This document shows positions 24,454 through 30,908 of a stretch of 30,908 nt of DNA, in pieces (position 1 is the first letter of the stretch; each line of letters starts with the position of its first letter). The notes beneath the pieces were generated by a model, which saw only the letters and a program-made list of their open reading frames with translations, did not search any database and was not told where the DNA came from. Source of the DNA: Acidisphaera sp035272265 (GTDB taxonomy: Bacteria > Pseudomonadota > Alphaproteobacteria > Acetobacterales > Acetobacteraceae); NCBI GenBank assembly GCA_035272265.1, contig DATEQV010000201.1:1-30908 (forward strand). The letters are read 5' to 3'. A program made the translations under genes and the position numbers.

Positions 24454-26382
24454 ATGCCTGCGATCACCCTGCCCGACGGTTCCGTGCGCCGCTACGACGG
24501 ACCCGTCACCGGCACGTCGGTCGCCGCCGACATCGGTCCCGGCCTCGCCCGCGCCGCCCTCGCCATGAAGCTCGACGGGCGCATGGTGGACCTCGCCACC
24601 CCGATCGACCGCGACGCCGCGGTGGTGTTCGTCACCCGCCGCGACCCCGAGGCGCTCGAACTCATCCGCCACGACGCCGCCCATGTCCTCGCCGAGGCCG
24701 TCCAGGCGCTCTACCCCGGCACCCAGGTCACCATCGGCCCGGCGATCGAGAACGGCTTCTATTACGATTTCGCCCGCAACGACCCGTTCACCCCCGACGA
24801 CTTCGCCCCGATCGAGGCGAAGATGCGCGAGATCGTCGCCCGCAACGCGCCGTTCGAACGCCGCGTCGTCTCCCGCGACGACGCCATCCGCCTGTTCGAG
24901 GGCAAGGACGAGCGTTACAAGGTCGAACTGATCCGCGACCTGCCCGAGACCGAGCAGATCAGCCTCTACACCCAGGACGGCTGGACCGACCTCTGCCGCG
25001 GCCCGCACATGCGCGGCACAGGCGATGTCGGCCCCGCGCTCAAGCTGATGAAGGTCGCCGGCGCCTACTGGCGGGGCGATCACCGTAACGCGATGCTCAG
25101 CCGCATCTACGGCACCGCGTGGCGCGACCAGAAGGAGCTCGACGCCTACCTCCACCAGCTCGAGGAAGCCGAGCGCCGCGACCACCGCCGCATCGGCCGC
25201 GAGATGGACCTCTTCCACACCCAGGAAGAGGCGGTCGGCAGCATCTTCTGGCACCCCAAGGGCTGGCGCCTCTACCGCACCGTGGAATCCTACATGCGCC
25301 GCCGCCTGGACGCCGCCGGCTACCAGGAAGTCCGCACGCCGCAACTTGTGGACCGCGCGCTGTGGGAGCGTTCCGGCCACTGGGAGAAGTTCCGCGAGCA
25401 CATGTTCGTCGCCCGCGTCGAGGACGAGAAGAAGGACCTCGCGCTCAAGCCGATGAATTGCCCCTGCCACGTGCAGATCTTCAACCACACGATGCGCAGC
25501 TACCGCGAACTCCCCCTGCGCATGGCCGAATTCGGCTCCTGCCACCGTTACGAGCCGTCGGGCGCGCTGCACGGCCTGATGCGCGTGCGCGCCTTCACGC
25601 AGGACGACGCGCACATCTTCTGCACCGACGATCAGGTCGCCAGCGAAACCGCCGCCTTCGTCACCCTGCTGAGCCAGATCTACCGCGACCTCGGCTTCCC
25701 GCACTTCGCGGTGAAGTTCGCCGACCGCCCCACGACGCGAGCGGGCGATGACGCCACCTGGGACCGGGCGGAAGCGTCCTTGCGCGAAGCCTGCGCCATC
25801 GCCGGCGTCGAGTACGAGCTCAACCCCGGCGAGGGCGCCTTCTACGGCCCCAAGCTCGAATTCGTCCTGCGCGACGCGATCGGCCGCGACTGGCAGTGCG
25901 GCACGCTGCAGGTCGACTATGTCCTGCCGGAGCGCCTCGACGCCGAATACGTCGCGTCGGACGGCGCCCGCCGCCGCCCGGTCATGCTCCACCGCGCGAT
26001 CCTCGGCAGCTTCGAGCGCTTCCTCGGCATCCTCATCGAGCAATACGCCGGCCGCTTCCCGCTCTGGCTCGCCCCGGTCCAGGTCGTGGTCGCCACCATC
26101 GTCTCCGACGCCGACGCCTACGCCGAGGAAGTCGCCGCCCTGCTGCGCGCCCGCGGGATGTCGGTCGAGACCGACCTGACCAACCAGAAGATCAACGCCA
26201 AGGTCCGCGAGCACAGCCTGGCCCATGTCCCGGTCCTGGCCGTGGTCGGCCGCAAGGAGGCCGAGGCCCGCACGGTGGCACTCCGCCGCCTCGGCGGCGA
26301 CGCCCAGACCGTCCTGCCTCTTGACGAAGCCGTCGCGGCGCTTGCAACCGAAGCGCTGCCGCCCGATTTACACCAAACGTGA
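24454..26382 (+). CDS. thrS: Threonyl-tRNA synthetase
   Basis: Class II synthetase charging tRNA-Thr, 642 residues, normal length. A TGS domain covers about 1-62 (ITLPDGSVRRYDG), followed by the editing domain with HDAAHVLAEAVQ, and a catalytic core with predicted zinc ligands C336 (MNCPCH), H387 (DDAHIF) and H513 (MLHRAILG). The C-terminal anticodon-binding domain follows (QVVVATIVSDADAYAEEV). The start at 24454 gives MPAITLPDG; the open frame upstream overlaps the GT9 gene and has no homology. infC lies 89 nt downstream and the thrS stop is embedded in its leader stem. Confidence 0.96.
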   Translation: MPAITLPDGSVRRYDGPVTGTSVAADIGPGLARAALAMKLDGRMVDLATPIDRDAAVVFVTRRDPEALELIRHDAAHVLAEAVQALYPGTQVTIGPAIENGFYYDFARNDPFTPDDFAPIEAKMREIVARNAPFERRVVSRDDAIRLFEGKDERYKVELIRDLPETEQISLYTQDGWTDLCRGPHMRGTGDVGPALKLMKVAGAYWRGDHRNAMLSRIYGTAWRDQKELDAYLHQLEEAERRDHRRIGREMDLFHTQEEAVGSIFWHPKGWRLYRTVESYMRRRLDAAGYQEVRTPQLVDRALWERSGHWEKFREHMFVARVEDEKKDLALKPMNCPCHVQIFNHTMRSYRELPLRMAEFGSCHRYEPSGALHGLMRVRAFTQDDAHIFCTDDQVASETAAFVTLLSQIYRDLGFPHFAVKFADRPTTRAGDDATWDRAEASLREACAIAGVEYELNPGEGAFYGPKLEFVLRDAIGRDWQCGTLQVDYVLPERLDAEYVASDGARRRPVMLHRAILGSFERFLGILIEQYAGRFPLWLAPVQVVVATIVSDADAYAEEVAALLRARGMSVETDLTNQKINAKVREHSLAHVPVLAVVGRKEAEARTVALRRLGGDAQTVLPLDEAVAALATEALPPDLHQT

Positions 26383-26446
26383 ACGGTTCGTCCCGCTTGT
26401 CCGCAAGCCGCCCGCGTCATTGCGGGCGTCCGTAAGCCGTTCATGT
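26377..26446 (+). promoter_or_regulatory. Structured infC leader, candidate three-way junction
   Basis: P1 pairs 26377-26386 with 26437-26446 (10 bp with one G-U) and encloses two hairpins: P2 GCTTG/CAAGC (26395-26399 with 26404-26408) and P3 GCCCGC/GCGGGC (26410-26415 with 26422-26427). P1 contains the thrS stop codon. A near-exact 12-nt direct repeat (GTCCGCAAGCCG at 26399-26410, GTCCGTAAGCCG at 26428-26439) allows the left arm of P2 to pair with the second copy instead, so two exclusive folds are possible. Fold drawn by eye. Confidence 0.45.
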
Positions 26447-26460
26447 CCCGCAACAACGAC

Positions 26461-26474
26461 AGGAGACGACGATA
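26461..26474 (+). promoter_or_regulatory. Ribosome binding site and ATA start codon of infC
   Basis: AGGAG at 26461-26465 is 6 nt from ATA at 26472-26474, ideal spacing. The only conventional in-frame start before the conserved protein is GTG 26520, which has no Shine-Dalgarno. An in-frame stop at 26433-26435 limits how far the gene can extend. Confidence 0.7.
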
Positions 26475-27008
26475 GCCCGAGGACCGCAGACCGCCGCACC
26501 CACCCGCGACGGGCCCCCCGTGAACGAGGACATCCGTGTGCCGCAGGTGCGGCTGATCGACCAGGACGGCGAGATGCAGGGCGTGCTGACGACGCGAGAG
26601 GCGATCCGCCGCGCCTACGACGTCGGCCTGGACCTGCTGGTGATCAGCCCCAACGCCGACCCGCCGGTCGCCAAGATCCTCGACTTCGGGAAATACAAAT
26701 ACGAGGCCCAGAAGAAGAAGAACGAGGCCAAGAAGAAGCAGAAGGTCATCGAGATCAAGGAAATCAAGGTCCGCCCCAACATCGATGAGAACGACTATCA
26801 GGTGAAGATGCGCGCCATGAAATCGTTCATCGAGGAGGGCGACAAGGTCAAGGTCACGCTCCGCTTCCGCGGCCGCGAGATGGCGCACCAGGACATCGGC
26901 GTGCGCGTCCTCGAGCGCATCCGCACGGAGATGGAGGAGAAGACCAAGGTCGAGCAGATGCCGCGGATGGAAAACCGGCAGATGATCATGGTGCTCTCGC
27001 CGCGCTGA
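26472..27008 (+). CDS. infC: Translation initiation factor IF-3, probable ATA start
   Basis: IF-3 prevents premature subunit joining and checks the start codon. From ATA 26472 the product is 178 residues, the usual IF-3 size; from GTG 26520 it would be 162. The N-domain reads VNEDIRVPQVRLIDQDGEM and DLLVISPNADPPVAKILDF. A lysine-rich linker (KKKNEAKKKQK) is followed by the C-domain with EIKEIKVRPNIDENDY, KVTLRFRGREMAH and a final MENRQMIMVLSP. IF-3 of E. coli starts at AUU and thereby represses its own synthesis; a similar loop through AUA is inferred here. The rpmI-rplT genes that often follow infC are absent. The last 23 nt overlap the convergent coiled-coil gene. Confidence 0.93.
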   Translation: MARGPQTAAPTRDGPPVNEDIRVPQVRLIDQDGEMQGVLTTREAIRRAYDVGLDLLVISPNADPPVAKILDFGKYKYEAQKKKNEAKKKQKVIEIKEIKVRPNIDENDYQVKMRAMKSFIEEGDKVKVTLRFRGREMAHQDIGVRVLERIRTEMEEKTKVEQMPRMENRQMIMVLSPR

Positions 27009-27480
27009 CGCCGCGGCGACGGCTGCCGCCCCGCATCGCATCCACGAACGAGCGCAGCGGCCTTGTCATCCGCCAGCACGTGCTCGCGTGCAGGGCCGCC
27101 AGCTCGCGCTGCAGCGCGCTCCTCTCGCACTCGTCCTCGGCAGCCCGCGCGGACAGCCGGTCCAGCTCGTGCTCGATCCGCCCGCGCAGCGTCTCGCGCC
27201 GGCGCCGCATCGCGGTGCGGATCGCCTCGGCGTCGGCCGCGGCCTGCCCCGCCGCCTGCTCGAGCCGGCGCCGCAGCGCGTCGCGCTCCTGTTCCGCCGC
27301 CGCCCGGCCCGCCTCGGCCTCGGTCAGCAGCCGGCGCCACCGGCTGAGTTCGCCCGTCAGCGCCGCGTTGTCGCGCGCGCCGTCGCGGTCCGCGACGTCC
27401 ACCGCGCCGGACATGTCCGGGGACGGTCCGTCCAGGACGGTCAGGTATATTCGCTGCTCGGCCTGATCACGGGGCGGCAT
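26986..27480 (-). CDS. Coiled-coil protein with a WRxTxPLR C-terminal motif
   Basis: A 164-residue ORF. Residues about 45-130 are rich in Glu, Arg and Ala and predict a long coiled coil (LLTEAEAGRAAAEQERDALR, LEQAAGQAAADAEAIR). The ending HASTCWRMTRPLRSF resembles the S-x2-W-R-x-T-x-PLR tail found on many polysaccharide-biosynthesis glycosyltransferases and methyltransferases, here without any catalytic domain. The ATG at 27480 is the first start, since a stop lies three codons upstream in frame. It could be a regulator or scaffold for surface-glycan synthesis, or the stump of a larger gene; both are guesses. Confidence 0.55.
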   Translation of the reverse strand: MPPRDQAEQRIYLTVLDGPSPDMSGAVDVADRDGARDNAALTGELSRWRRLLTEAEAGRAAAEQERDALRRRLEQAAGQAAADAEAIRTAMRRRRETLRGRIEHELDRLSARAAEDECERSALQRELAALHASTCWRMTRPLRSFVDAMRGGSRRRGVSAARAP

Positions 27481-27657
27481 GCCGGTTTCTCACGAGGCCG
27501 CCGCACGGGGGCGCAGACGGCTGTTCGTCCGCTCCTACCGATGCGTATCGTTGCCATGCAAGCGCCGGATACGTCTGCCGCGGCGGGGTCTGCCGCCCCG
27601 GGGCGCCGGGCTTCCGGCCGGCTGCGGTGCGCGCCCGGCCGCGCCGGGGTCCGATGG

Positions 27658-27855
27658 TCAGCCCACCGCGTGTCGCGGGTCTTCGCCGATCATCAGCGCG
27701 TCCATCCACAGTGCGAGCCGTTGTTGCGCTCGCGCCGTCTGCGAGAACGCCCCGCCATTGGCGGCGATGGAGCCCGCCGCCATCTTCTCCGCCGCTCCCT
27801 GCGGCTTCAGGGCGCCAAGCTGGATCGCGCGTTGCCTGGCTTCTTCGAAGCTCAT
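27658..27855 (-). CDS. Small hypothetical protein (65 aa)
   Basis: The ORF starts MSFEEARQRAIQLGALKP at 27855 behind a good GGAGGCTGAGG ribosome site, and reads as a plausible small helical protein ending LALWMDALMIGEDPRHAVG. I do not recognise a family. The 177 nt between it and the coiled-coil gene, and the 178 nt upstream to the condensation gene, hold no other credible gene. The longer frame up to 28062 is poor-quality arginine-rich sequence and is not used. Confidence 0.45.
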   Translation of the reverse strand: MSFEEARQRAIQLGALKPQGAAEKMAAGSIAANGGAFSQTARAQQRLALWMDALMIGEDPRHAVG

Positions 27856-27982
27856 CCTCAGCCTCCGTGCGCGCCGACGGAGGCGGTTGCCGCCTCGCCG
27901 TCTTGCGCCGGCTGTCTGTGCCAAAGCGACCTGTTGCCGGCGATGAACGGCTTCACACGGTGGCCGCGGCCGTGCTTCAGGC

Positions 27983-28009
27983 TCCCATCGAGCACGCGAA
28001 CGGCATCGT
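27983..28009 (+). repeat. 27-nt direct repeat, left copy
   Basis: Identical to 29740-29766. In the frame of the enolase-superfamily relic it encodes PIEHANGIV, here preceded by VAAAVLQA and followed by an early stop at 28035-28037. Homology does not extend clearly beyond the repeat on either side. Confidence 0.8.
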
Positions 28010-28033
28010 GGGATTTCCGTCTCCGACGGCGAT

Positions 28034-29290
28034 CTAACTCGGCAACTCGGCTTCGATGTCATCGAAGAACGACAGGACGCGTTCCCGATCGCCGCCGGTT
28101 CCGTACAGGTTGACGCTGAGGGTCAGCTCGCCATCGAACGAGCTCATGGCCAGCTGGAAGTACGGCTTGTGCTTGATCGAGCCGCACATATAGGCAGCGC
28201 GAGGGCGCAGCTCGCCGAAGCGGATCCGATCCGAATCCAGTATCCCCACATTCGTCATGCAGATCAGCGGGTTCTTCAGGTGCGACCGGAGCCGCCGATT
28301 GGCGATCCTGTCCCCGTAGATCCGGTACAGCAGGTCGAGCTTCATGAAGCCATTGAGGCCGATGTCGGCGCCCTTCTTCGCGTCCATGACCGCCTTTATC
28401 CGGCCGAGCGTGCCCTCGAAGCGCTCCTGTGGCCGGTCGTTCAGGCGCGTGATCACCGTCGAGGTGAGATTGGTCAGCGACGTGAATGCCGCGACGTCCC
28501 CGAGGTAGCGGCGCATGTCCACCATCACGGGTATCTCGAGCACGGCGCCGGCCGGCAGCGCCAGTCGCTGAAAGACGCAACGGTAATAGGCGGCCAGCAC
28601 GGCGTCGTTCAACGTGGCACCCCTGGCCTGGCAATACGCCCTGAGTGCGGCAACCCTGTCGCGCGGCAATGTGCGCGCGACGATGAAGGGCAGCGCGTCT
28701 CCGCCCTCGGTCAGGGGGAAGCGATGGTCTCTGGTGCGGTTGTTGTCCTTGCTCTGCAGGAACCATGACCTGAGCTTGACGCTCATGGCGAAGTTCTTGA
28801 GCACGCCGCGGATGCTTCTGTCCCCGGTTATGGCGGCCGGCCGGTATGCCGGATCGGCCGTCAACCCCGCATAGATGCTGCACAGGAAACCGAGATACTG
28901 TTTGAAGCCCGCCGCGTCGCAGATCATGTGGTTCATCTTGAGCGCGACGGCAAAGGTATCGGCGGCAAGCAGGCAGACCCGCACCTGCGGGCCGGCGCCT
29001 TCGTCGACGCGCGCGACGACGAACGCCTCGAACGCCGTCTCCGTCGGCGCGGTCACGAAGGCCCGGCCGAGATCAGCCGCGGCGAGCGTCGTCCAGTGCG
29101 GTCTGGCGCTGTCGACGAAGCGTGTGCCAAGGATGGGGATGGCGCCGATCGAGCACATGACCGACTTTCGCAGGATTTCGGCGTCGGGCGCGCGCTCGAA
29201 TCTCAGGACGCAATGCAGCGTGTGGTCGTTGAATCCGTTGGTGTCGGCTAACAGCTGAACCCGGTCGAATATTTCTGCGGGATAGTCCAT
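28034..29290 (-). CDS. Condensation-domain/PapA-like acyltransferase family protein
   Basis: A 418-residue stand-alone member of the CoA-dependent acyltransferase superfamily (NRPS condensation domain, PapA, wax-ester synthase type). The active-site HHxxxDG motif appears as NHMICDAAG at 120-128, keeping the catalytic His121 and Asp125 while the first His is Asn. Supporting segments are LNDAVLAAYYRCVF, VMVDMRRYLGD, SLTNLTSTVITRL and LSVNLYGTGGD. The start ATG 29290 has AGGAGAGG just upstream. No carrier protein or NRPS module is near, so a free acyl-CoA or acyl-ACP donor is likely. Flanked by 27-nt direct repeats and by decayed genes, it may be a recent arrival. Confidence 0.75.
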   Translation of the reverse strand: MDYPAEIFDRVQLLADTNGFNDHTLHCVLRFERAPDAEILRKSVMCSIGAIPILGTRFVDSARPHWTTLAAADLGRAFVTAPTETAFEAFVVARVDEGAGPQVRVCLLAADTFAVALKMNHMICDAAGFKQYLGFLCSIYAGLTADPAYRPAAITGDRSIRGVLKNFAMSVKLRSWFLQSKDNNRTRDHRFPLTEGGDALPFIVARTLPRDRVAALRAYCQARGATLNDAVLAAYYRCVFQRLALPAGAVLEIPVMVDMRRYLGDVAAFTSLTNLTSTVITRLNDRPQERFEGTLGRIKAVMDAKKGADIGLNGFMKLDLLYRIYGDRIANRRLRSHLKNPLICMTNVGILDSDRIRFGELRPRAAYMCGSIKHKPYFQLAMSSFDGELTLSVNLYGTGGDRERVLSFFDDIEAELPS

Positions 29291-29512
29291 GCGCCCTCTC
29301 CTGACGGCGCCTTCGCACGACCGAAAACGCCCGTAAAGCGCCTAGGAAAGCCCCACTGGAACGTCATCCTCGAGGCTTTCCCGACACACTTGGCGCTCGG
29401 AACGCGGTCGTCGGTAGCTTCGGAAACTACCTACGTGACCTCACGCACGGCCCGATTACCCGTCCTGGAGCGTTTTCAACCTGACTGTGATTGCACTCAT
29501 CTCAGTCTCGTC

Positions 29513-29534
29513 ATGGTCCGCGGAGGCGGACCAT
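29513..29534. repeat. Perfect 9-bp inverted repeat
   Basis: ATGGTCCGC and GCGGACCAT around GGAG, immediately before the truncated enolase-superfamily fragment. It lies in the 258-nt gene-free gap 29291-29548 upstream of the acyltransferase gene; it may be an operator, a terminator remnant or the scar of an element. Confidence 0.35.
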
Positions 29535-29548
29535 CCACGCCGTTGCCG

Positions 29549-29839
29549 GCCGCGCGAAAGGCGTGGGCCTTCGGCACGTGGTACAACCCGCATATCTGGG
29601 GAGCCGGCGTGGCGGTCGCCGCGTCGCTGCAGCTGCTTGCCGTCCTGCCGGCGCACACGCCGCCCTCGCTGGCGGTCGCGGAACCGATGCTCGAGTTCGA
29701 CCGTACCGAGCACCCGATCCGCCAGGCGATCCTGCTGGTTCCCATCGAGCACGCGAACGGCATCGTTCGCATCCCACAGGGCGCCGGCCTCGGCATCGAG
29801 GTGGATCGCGGGGCGTTGGACCGGTTCAGGGCGCAGTGA
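29549..29839 (+). pseudogene. C-terminal fragment of a mandelate racemase/muconate lactonising enzyme
   Basis: About 97 codons read as the end of an enolase-superfamily (MR/MLE) enzyme: WYNPHIWGAGVAVAASLQ, EPMLEFDRTEHPIRQ, PIEHANGIVRIPQGAGLGI and EVDRGALDRFRAQ before the stop at 29837-29839. The barrel with its metal ligands and catalytic Lys, normally ~270 residues upstream, is missing. The open frame continues upstream to 29390 but that part is unrelated. It is therefore a 5'-deleted remnant. Confidence 0.7.
29740..29766 (+). repeat. 27-nt direct repeat, right copy (inside the MR/MLE fragment)
   Basis: Identical to 27983-28009, 1,757 nt away. This copy sits in its natural coding context near the C-terminus of the MR/MLE fragment, so it is likely the source and the left copy the derived one. 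Confidence 0.8.
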
Positions 29840-29870
29840 GGCACGCAGCAGGCGGCCTTCGCGCGGGCGA

Positions 29871-29906
29871 GGTAGTGCGGATCAGAGTAGCGCAACCCGC
29901 ACTACC
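29871..29906. terminator. Perfect 10-bp inverted repeat at the composition boundary
   Basis: GGTAGTGCGG (29871-29880) and CCGCACTACC (29897-29906) around a 16-nt spacer. It lies between the end of the MR/MLE fragment and, on the other strand, the end of the reverse transcriptase relic (22 nt away). It could terminate either transcript; there is no T-run. GC content drops visibly just beyond it. Confidence 0.4.
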
Positions 29907-29927
29907 GCGTTCCAGGCGAAAGTCGAG

Positions 29928-30808
29928 TCAAGCATTCTGGATGATAGTCGCAACGAGCTTGTTCATACTCGATGAGTTCGCGAAATAGCTTAACCGGTGG
30001 TTTCTGCTGGCGGGCTTCAGTGTGCGCGAACCAACGGCGGACGCCCAAGCGAGCCAGTCGGACTGGCCGCTGCTAAGAAATTCGTTCCGTAGCTCAGGAA
30101 GGCCAAACCTTAGGTCGGCTATCTCAAGCACTTTCGCTTTCGTTATCGGGGTTGCAGATCGATGGTTGAACAGCAACGAGATTAACGCAGACGCCTTTGA
30201 CGTCTGCATCAAGTAGTCGTCTAAAATTGCTCCGAACCAAAACAGCTGGAATTCCATAAGTCGGTCGCTTTCCCTTAGGGCGTTAAGAAGAGCTGTCGCA
30301 ATGACGTCTCGATCAGAGATCCGACCGCAAAACGCGTGCAAGTTTTTGCTCAAATGTGGGTAATTTTGTATTATGTATGGCAGTCTTTTTCCACACGCTG
30401 GGCGTGGTCGCCCATAATGGTTAACACCAGTTCAGCATCTTCTTCCTCAATGTCAGGTTGGCTTAATAACTGGTCGATGTAGGCAAGCTCCACGTTTGTC
30501 AGTGGCGCCTGCACGAGCTTCTCCCGATAAATCTCGAAACCAGCCTCGTCGTAGCCCTCCATTATGATGAGCCGACGGCGGTCAAGCAATTTCTTCTTAA
30601 CGTCGTCGATAGCCCTGTCCATTGAGGCGTGTGCTGTAATGTCGTGGCGCGTCTTCGCAGGGTTTACGGAAAGCCCCTTGTCCCCGAGCAAACGCTGGAT
30701 GATCTGAAAATCATTGTTGATAGTCTTCTTGTCGGTGGTGAACAGATACTTGAGAGTCCAGGATTTGCTCAGTGTCCGTCCGGGAGGTTTGCGAGTCGCG
30801 AGAATCGG
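29928..30808 (-). pseudogene. Reverse transcriptase relic (stand-alone/defence-type), truncated and frameshifted
   Basis: Two overlapping minus-strand frames join into one protein. The first (open from 30808, stop at 30371) contains TTDKKTINNDFQIIQRLL and GLSVNPAKTR, the segment that follows the YxDD box in reverse transcriptases. The second (to 29928) continues RLPYIIQNYPHLSKNLHAF and ends in a helical C-terminal extension (SDWLAWASAVGSRTLK). The frames meet at a run of five A around 30386-30390; one more A would give VEKRLPYIIQNYPHL in one frame. The catalytic YxDD part and everything N-terminal are absent, replaced by sequence leading to an IS5-type transposase. The shape resembles unknown-group/DRT or Abi RTs; the exact group is not determined. 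Confidence 0.65.
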
Positions 30809-30886
30809 TTAGCTGGAGCGAGGACTTGAAGGGCGGGAATCTTTTGTGATTCCTTGTGTGGCACCGATTCGTTTTCGAGGTGCCGC

Positions 30887-30908
30887 ATGTGGACGACCGA
30901 AAATCGCC
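30887..30908 (+). mobile_element. Start of an IS5-family transposase (window-truncated)
   Basis: ATG 30887 begins MWTTENR, a start peptide I associate with IS5-family transposases, and runs off the window. The left end of the element must lie between about 30745, where RT homology ends, and 30886; I could not fix the terminal inverted repeat. A small inverted repeat GGAATC/GATTCC sits at 30836-30853. Confidence 0.55.

Noticed and set aside
26520..27008. infC starting at GTG 26520
   Set aside because: No ribosome site and too short; ATA 26472 has an ideal Shine-Dalgarno and gives a normal length.
27088..28113. 341-aa plus-strand ORF across the accessory region
   Set aside because: Arg/Pro-rich reading of the antisense strand of the coiled-coil gene and the small ORF; no Shine-Dalgarno or motif.
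29928..30353. Independent 141-aa gene on the minus strand downstream of the RT fragment
   Set aside because: Its first codon is an ordinary TTG inside a longer readable frame (RLPYIIQNYPHLSK) that joins the RT frame at an A-run; it is the continuation of the RT, not a separate gene.

Overview
The window comes from a GC-rich alphaproteobacterium, most likely of the Rhodospirillales/Acetobacterales type. The evidence is a strong G/C bias at third codon positions, an ATP12-type F1-ATPase assembly chaperone (a family typical of alphaproteobacteria and mitochondria), DUF29 proteins, and the rarA-rluC-...-ATP12 gene order. Products were assigned by reading protein motifs; no database search was run.

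Layout. (1) 1-5143, plus strand: a tricarboxylate utilisation cluster. It holds tcuA (5' end cut by the window edge) and tcuB (tricarballylate oxidation), a 2-hydroxycarboxylate/citrate-type transporter, and a lone Bug/TctC periplasmic binding protein. (2) 5290-5775, minus: a secreted DUF2147 protein. (3) 5846-14333, plus: a tight run rarA, rluC, asmA-like 1, ATP12, acylphosphatase, asmA-like 2. The second asmA is a duplicate that still carries the last ~37 codons of rluC in front of it. (4) 14347-17151, minus: dapB, metK and trmB; trmB appears to start at CTG. (5) 17412-18956: a glutathione transferase-like gene and a convergent TPR protein. (6) 19077-20667, plus: three tandem DUF29 genes at a ~553-nt period, with a nearly frozen N-terminal half. 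(7) 20677-27008: an NAD-binding epimerase-like protein and a convergent, overlapping alpha/beta hydrolase, then GT4, GT9, thrS and infC. infC seems to start at ATA, behind a perfect Shine-Dalgarno and a structured leader. (8) 26986-30908: an accessory and decaying end. It contains a coiled-coil protein, a 65-codon ORF, a condensation-domain-like acyltransferase flanked by 27-nt direct repeats, the C-terminal stump of a mandelate racemase/enolase-superfamily gene, a frameshifted and 5'-truncated reverse transcriptase of the stand-alone/defence type, and the first codons of an IS5-family transposase.

How it fits together. The left cluster imports and oxidises tricarboxylates: TcuA is the flavoprotein and TcuB passes electrons to the membrane. 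The centre is housekeeping: replication restart, rRNA pseudouridylation, envelope lipid homeostasis, ATP synthase assembly, lysine and SAM biosynthesis, tRNA modification, and translation initiation with threonyl-tRNA synthesis. The right end is a small gene graveyard with visibly lower GC beyond about 29.85 kb. The observations most worth following are the infC start and leader, the rluC-tail/asmA duplication, the DUF29 triplet, and the RT relic next to the IS element. I found no tRNA, rRNA or CRISPR array.
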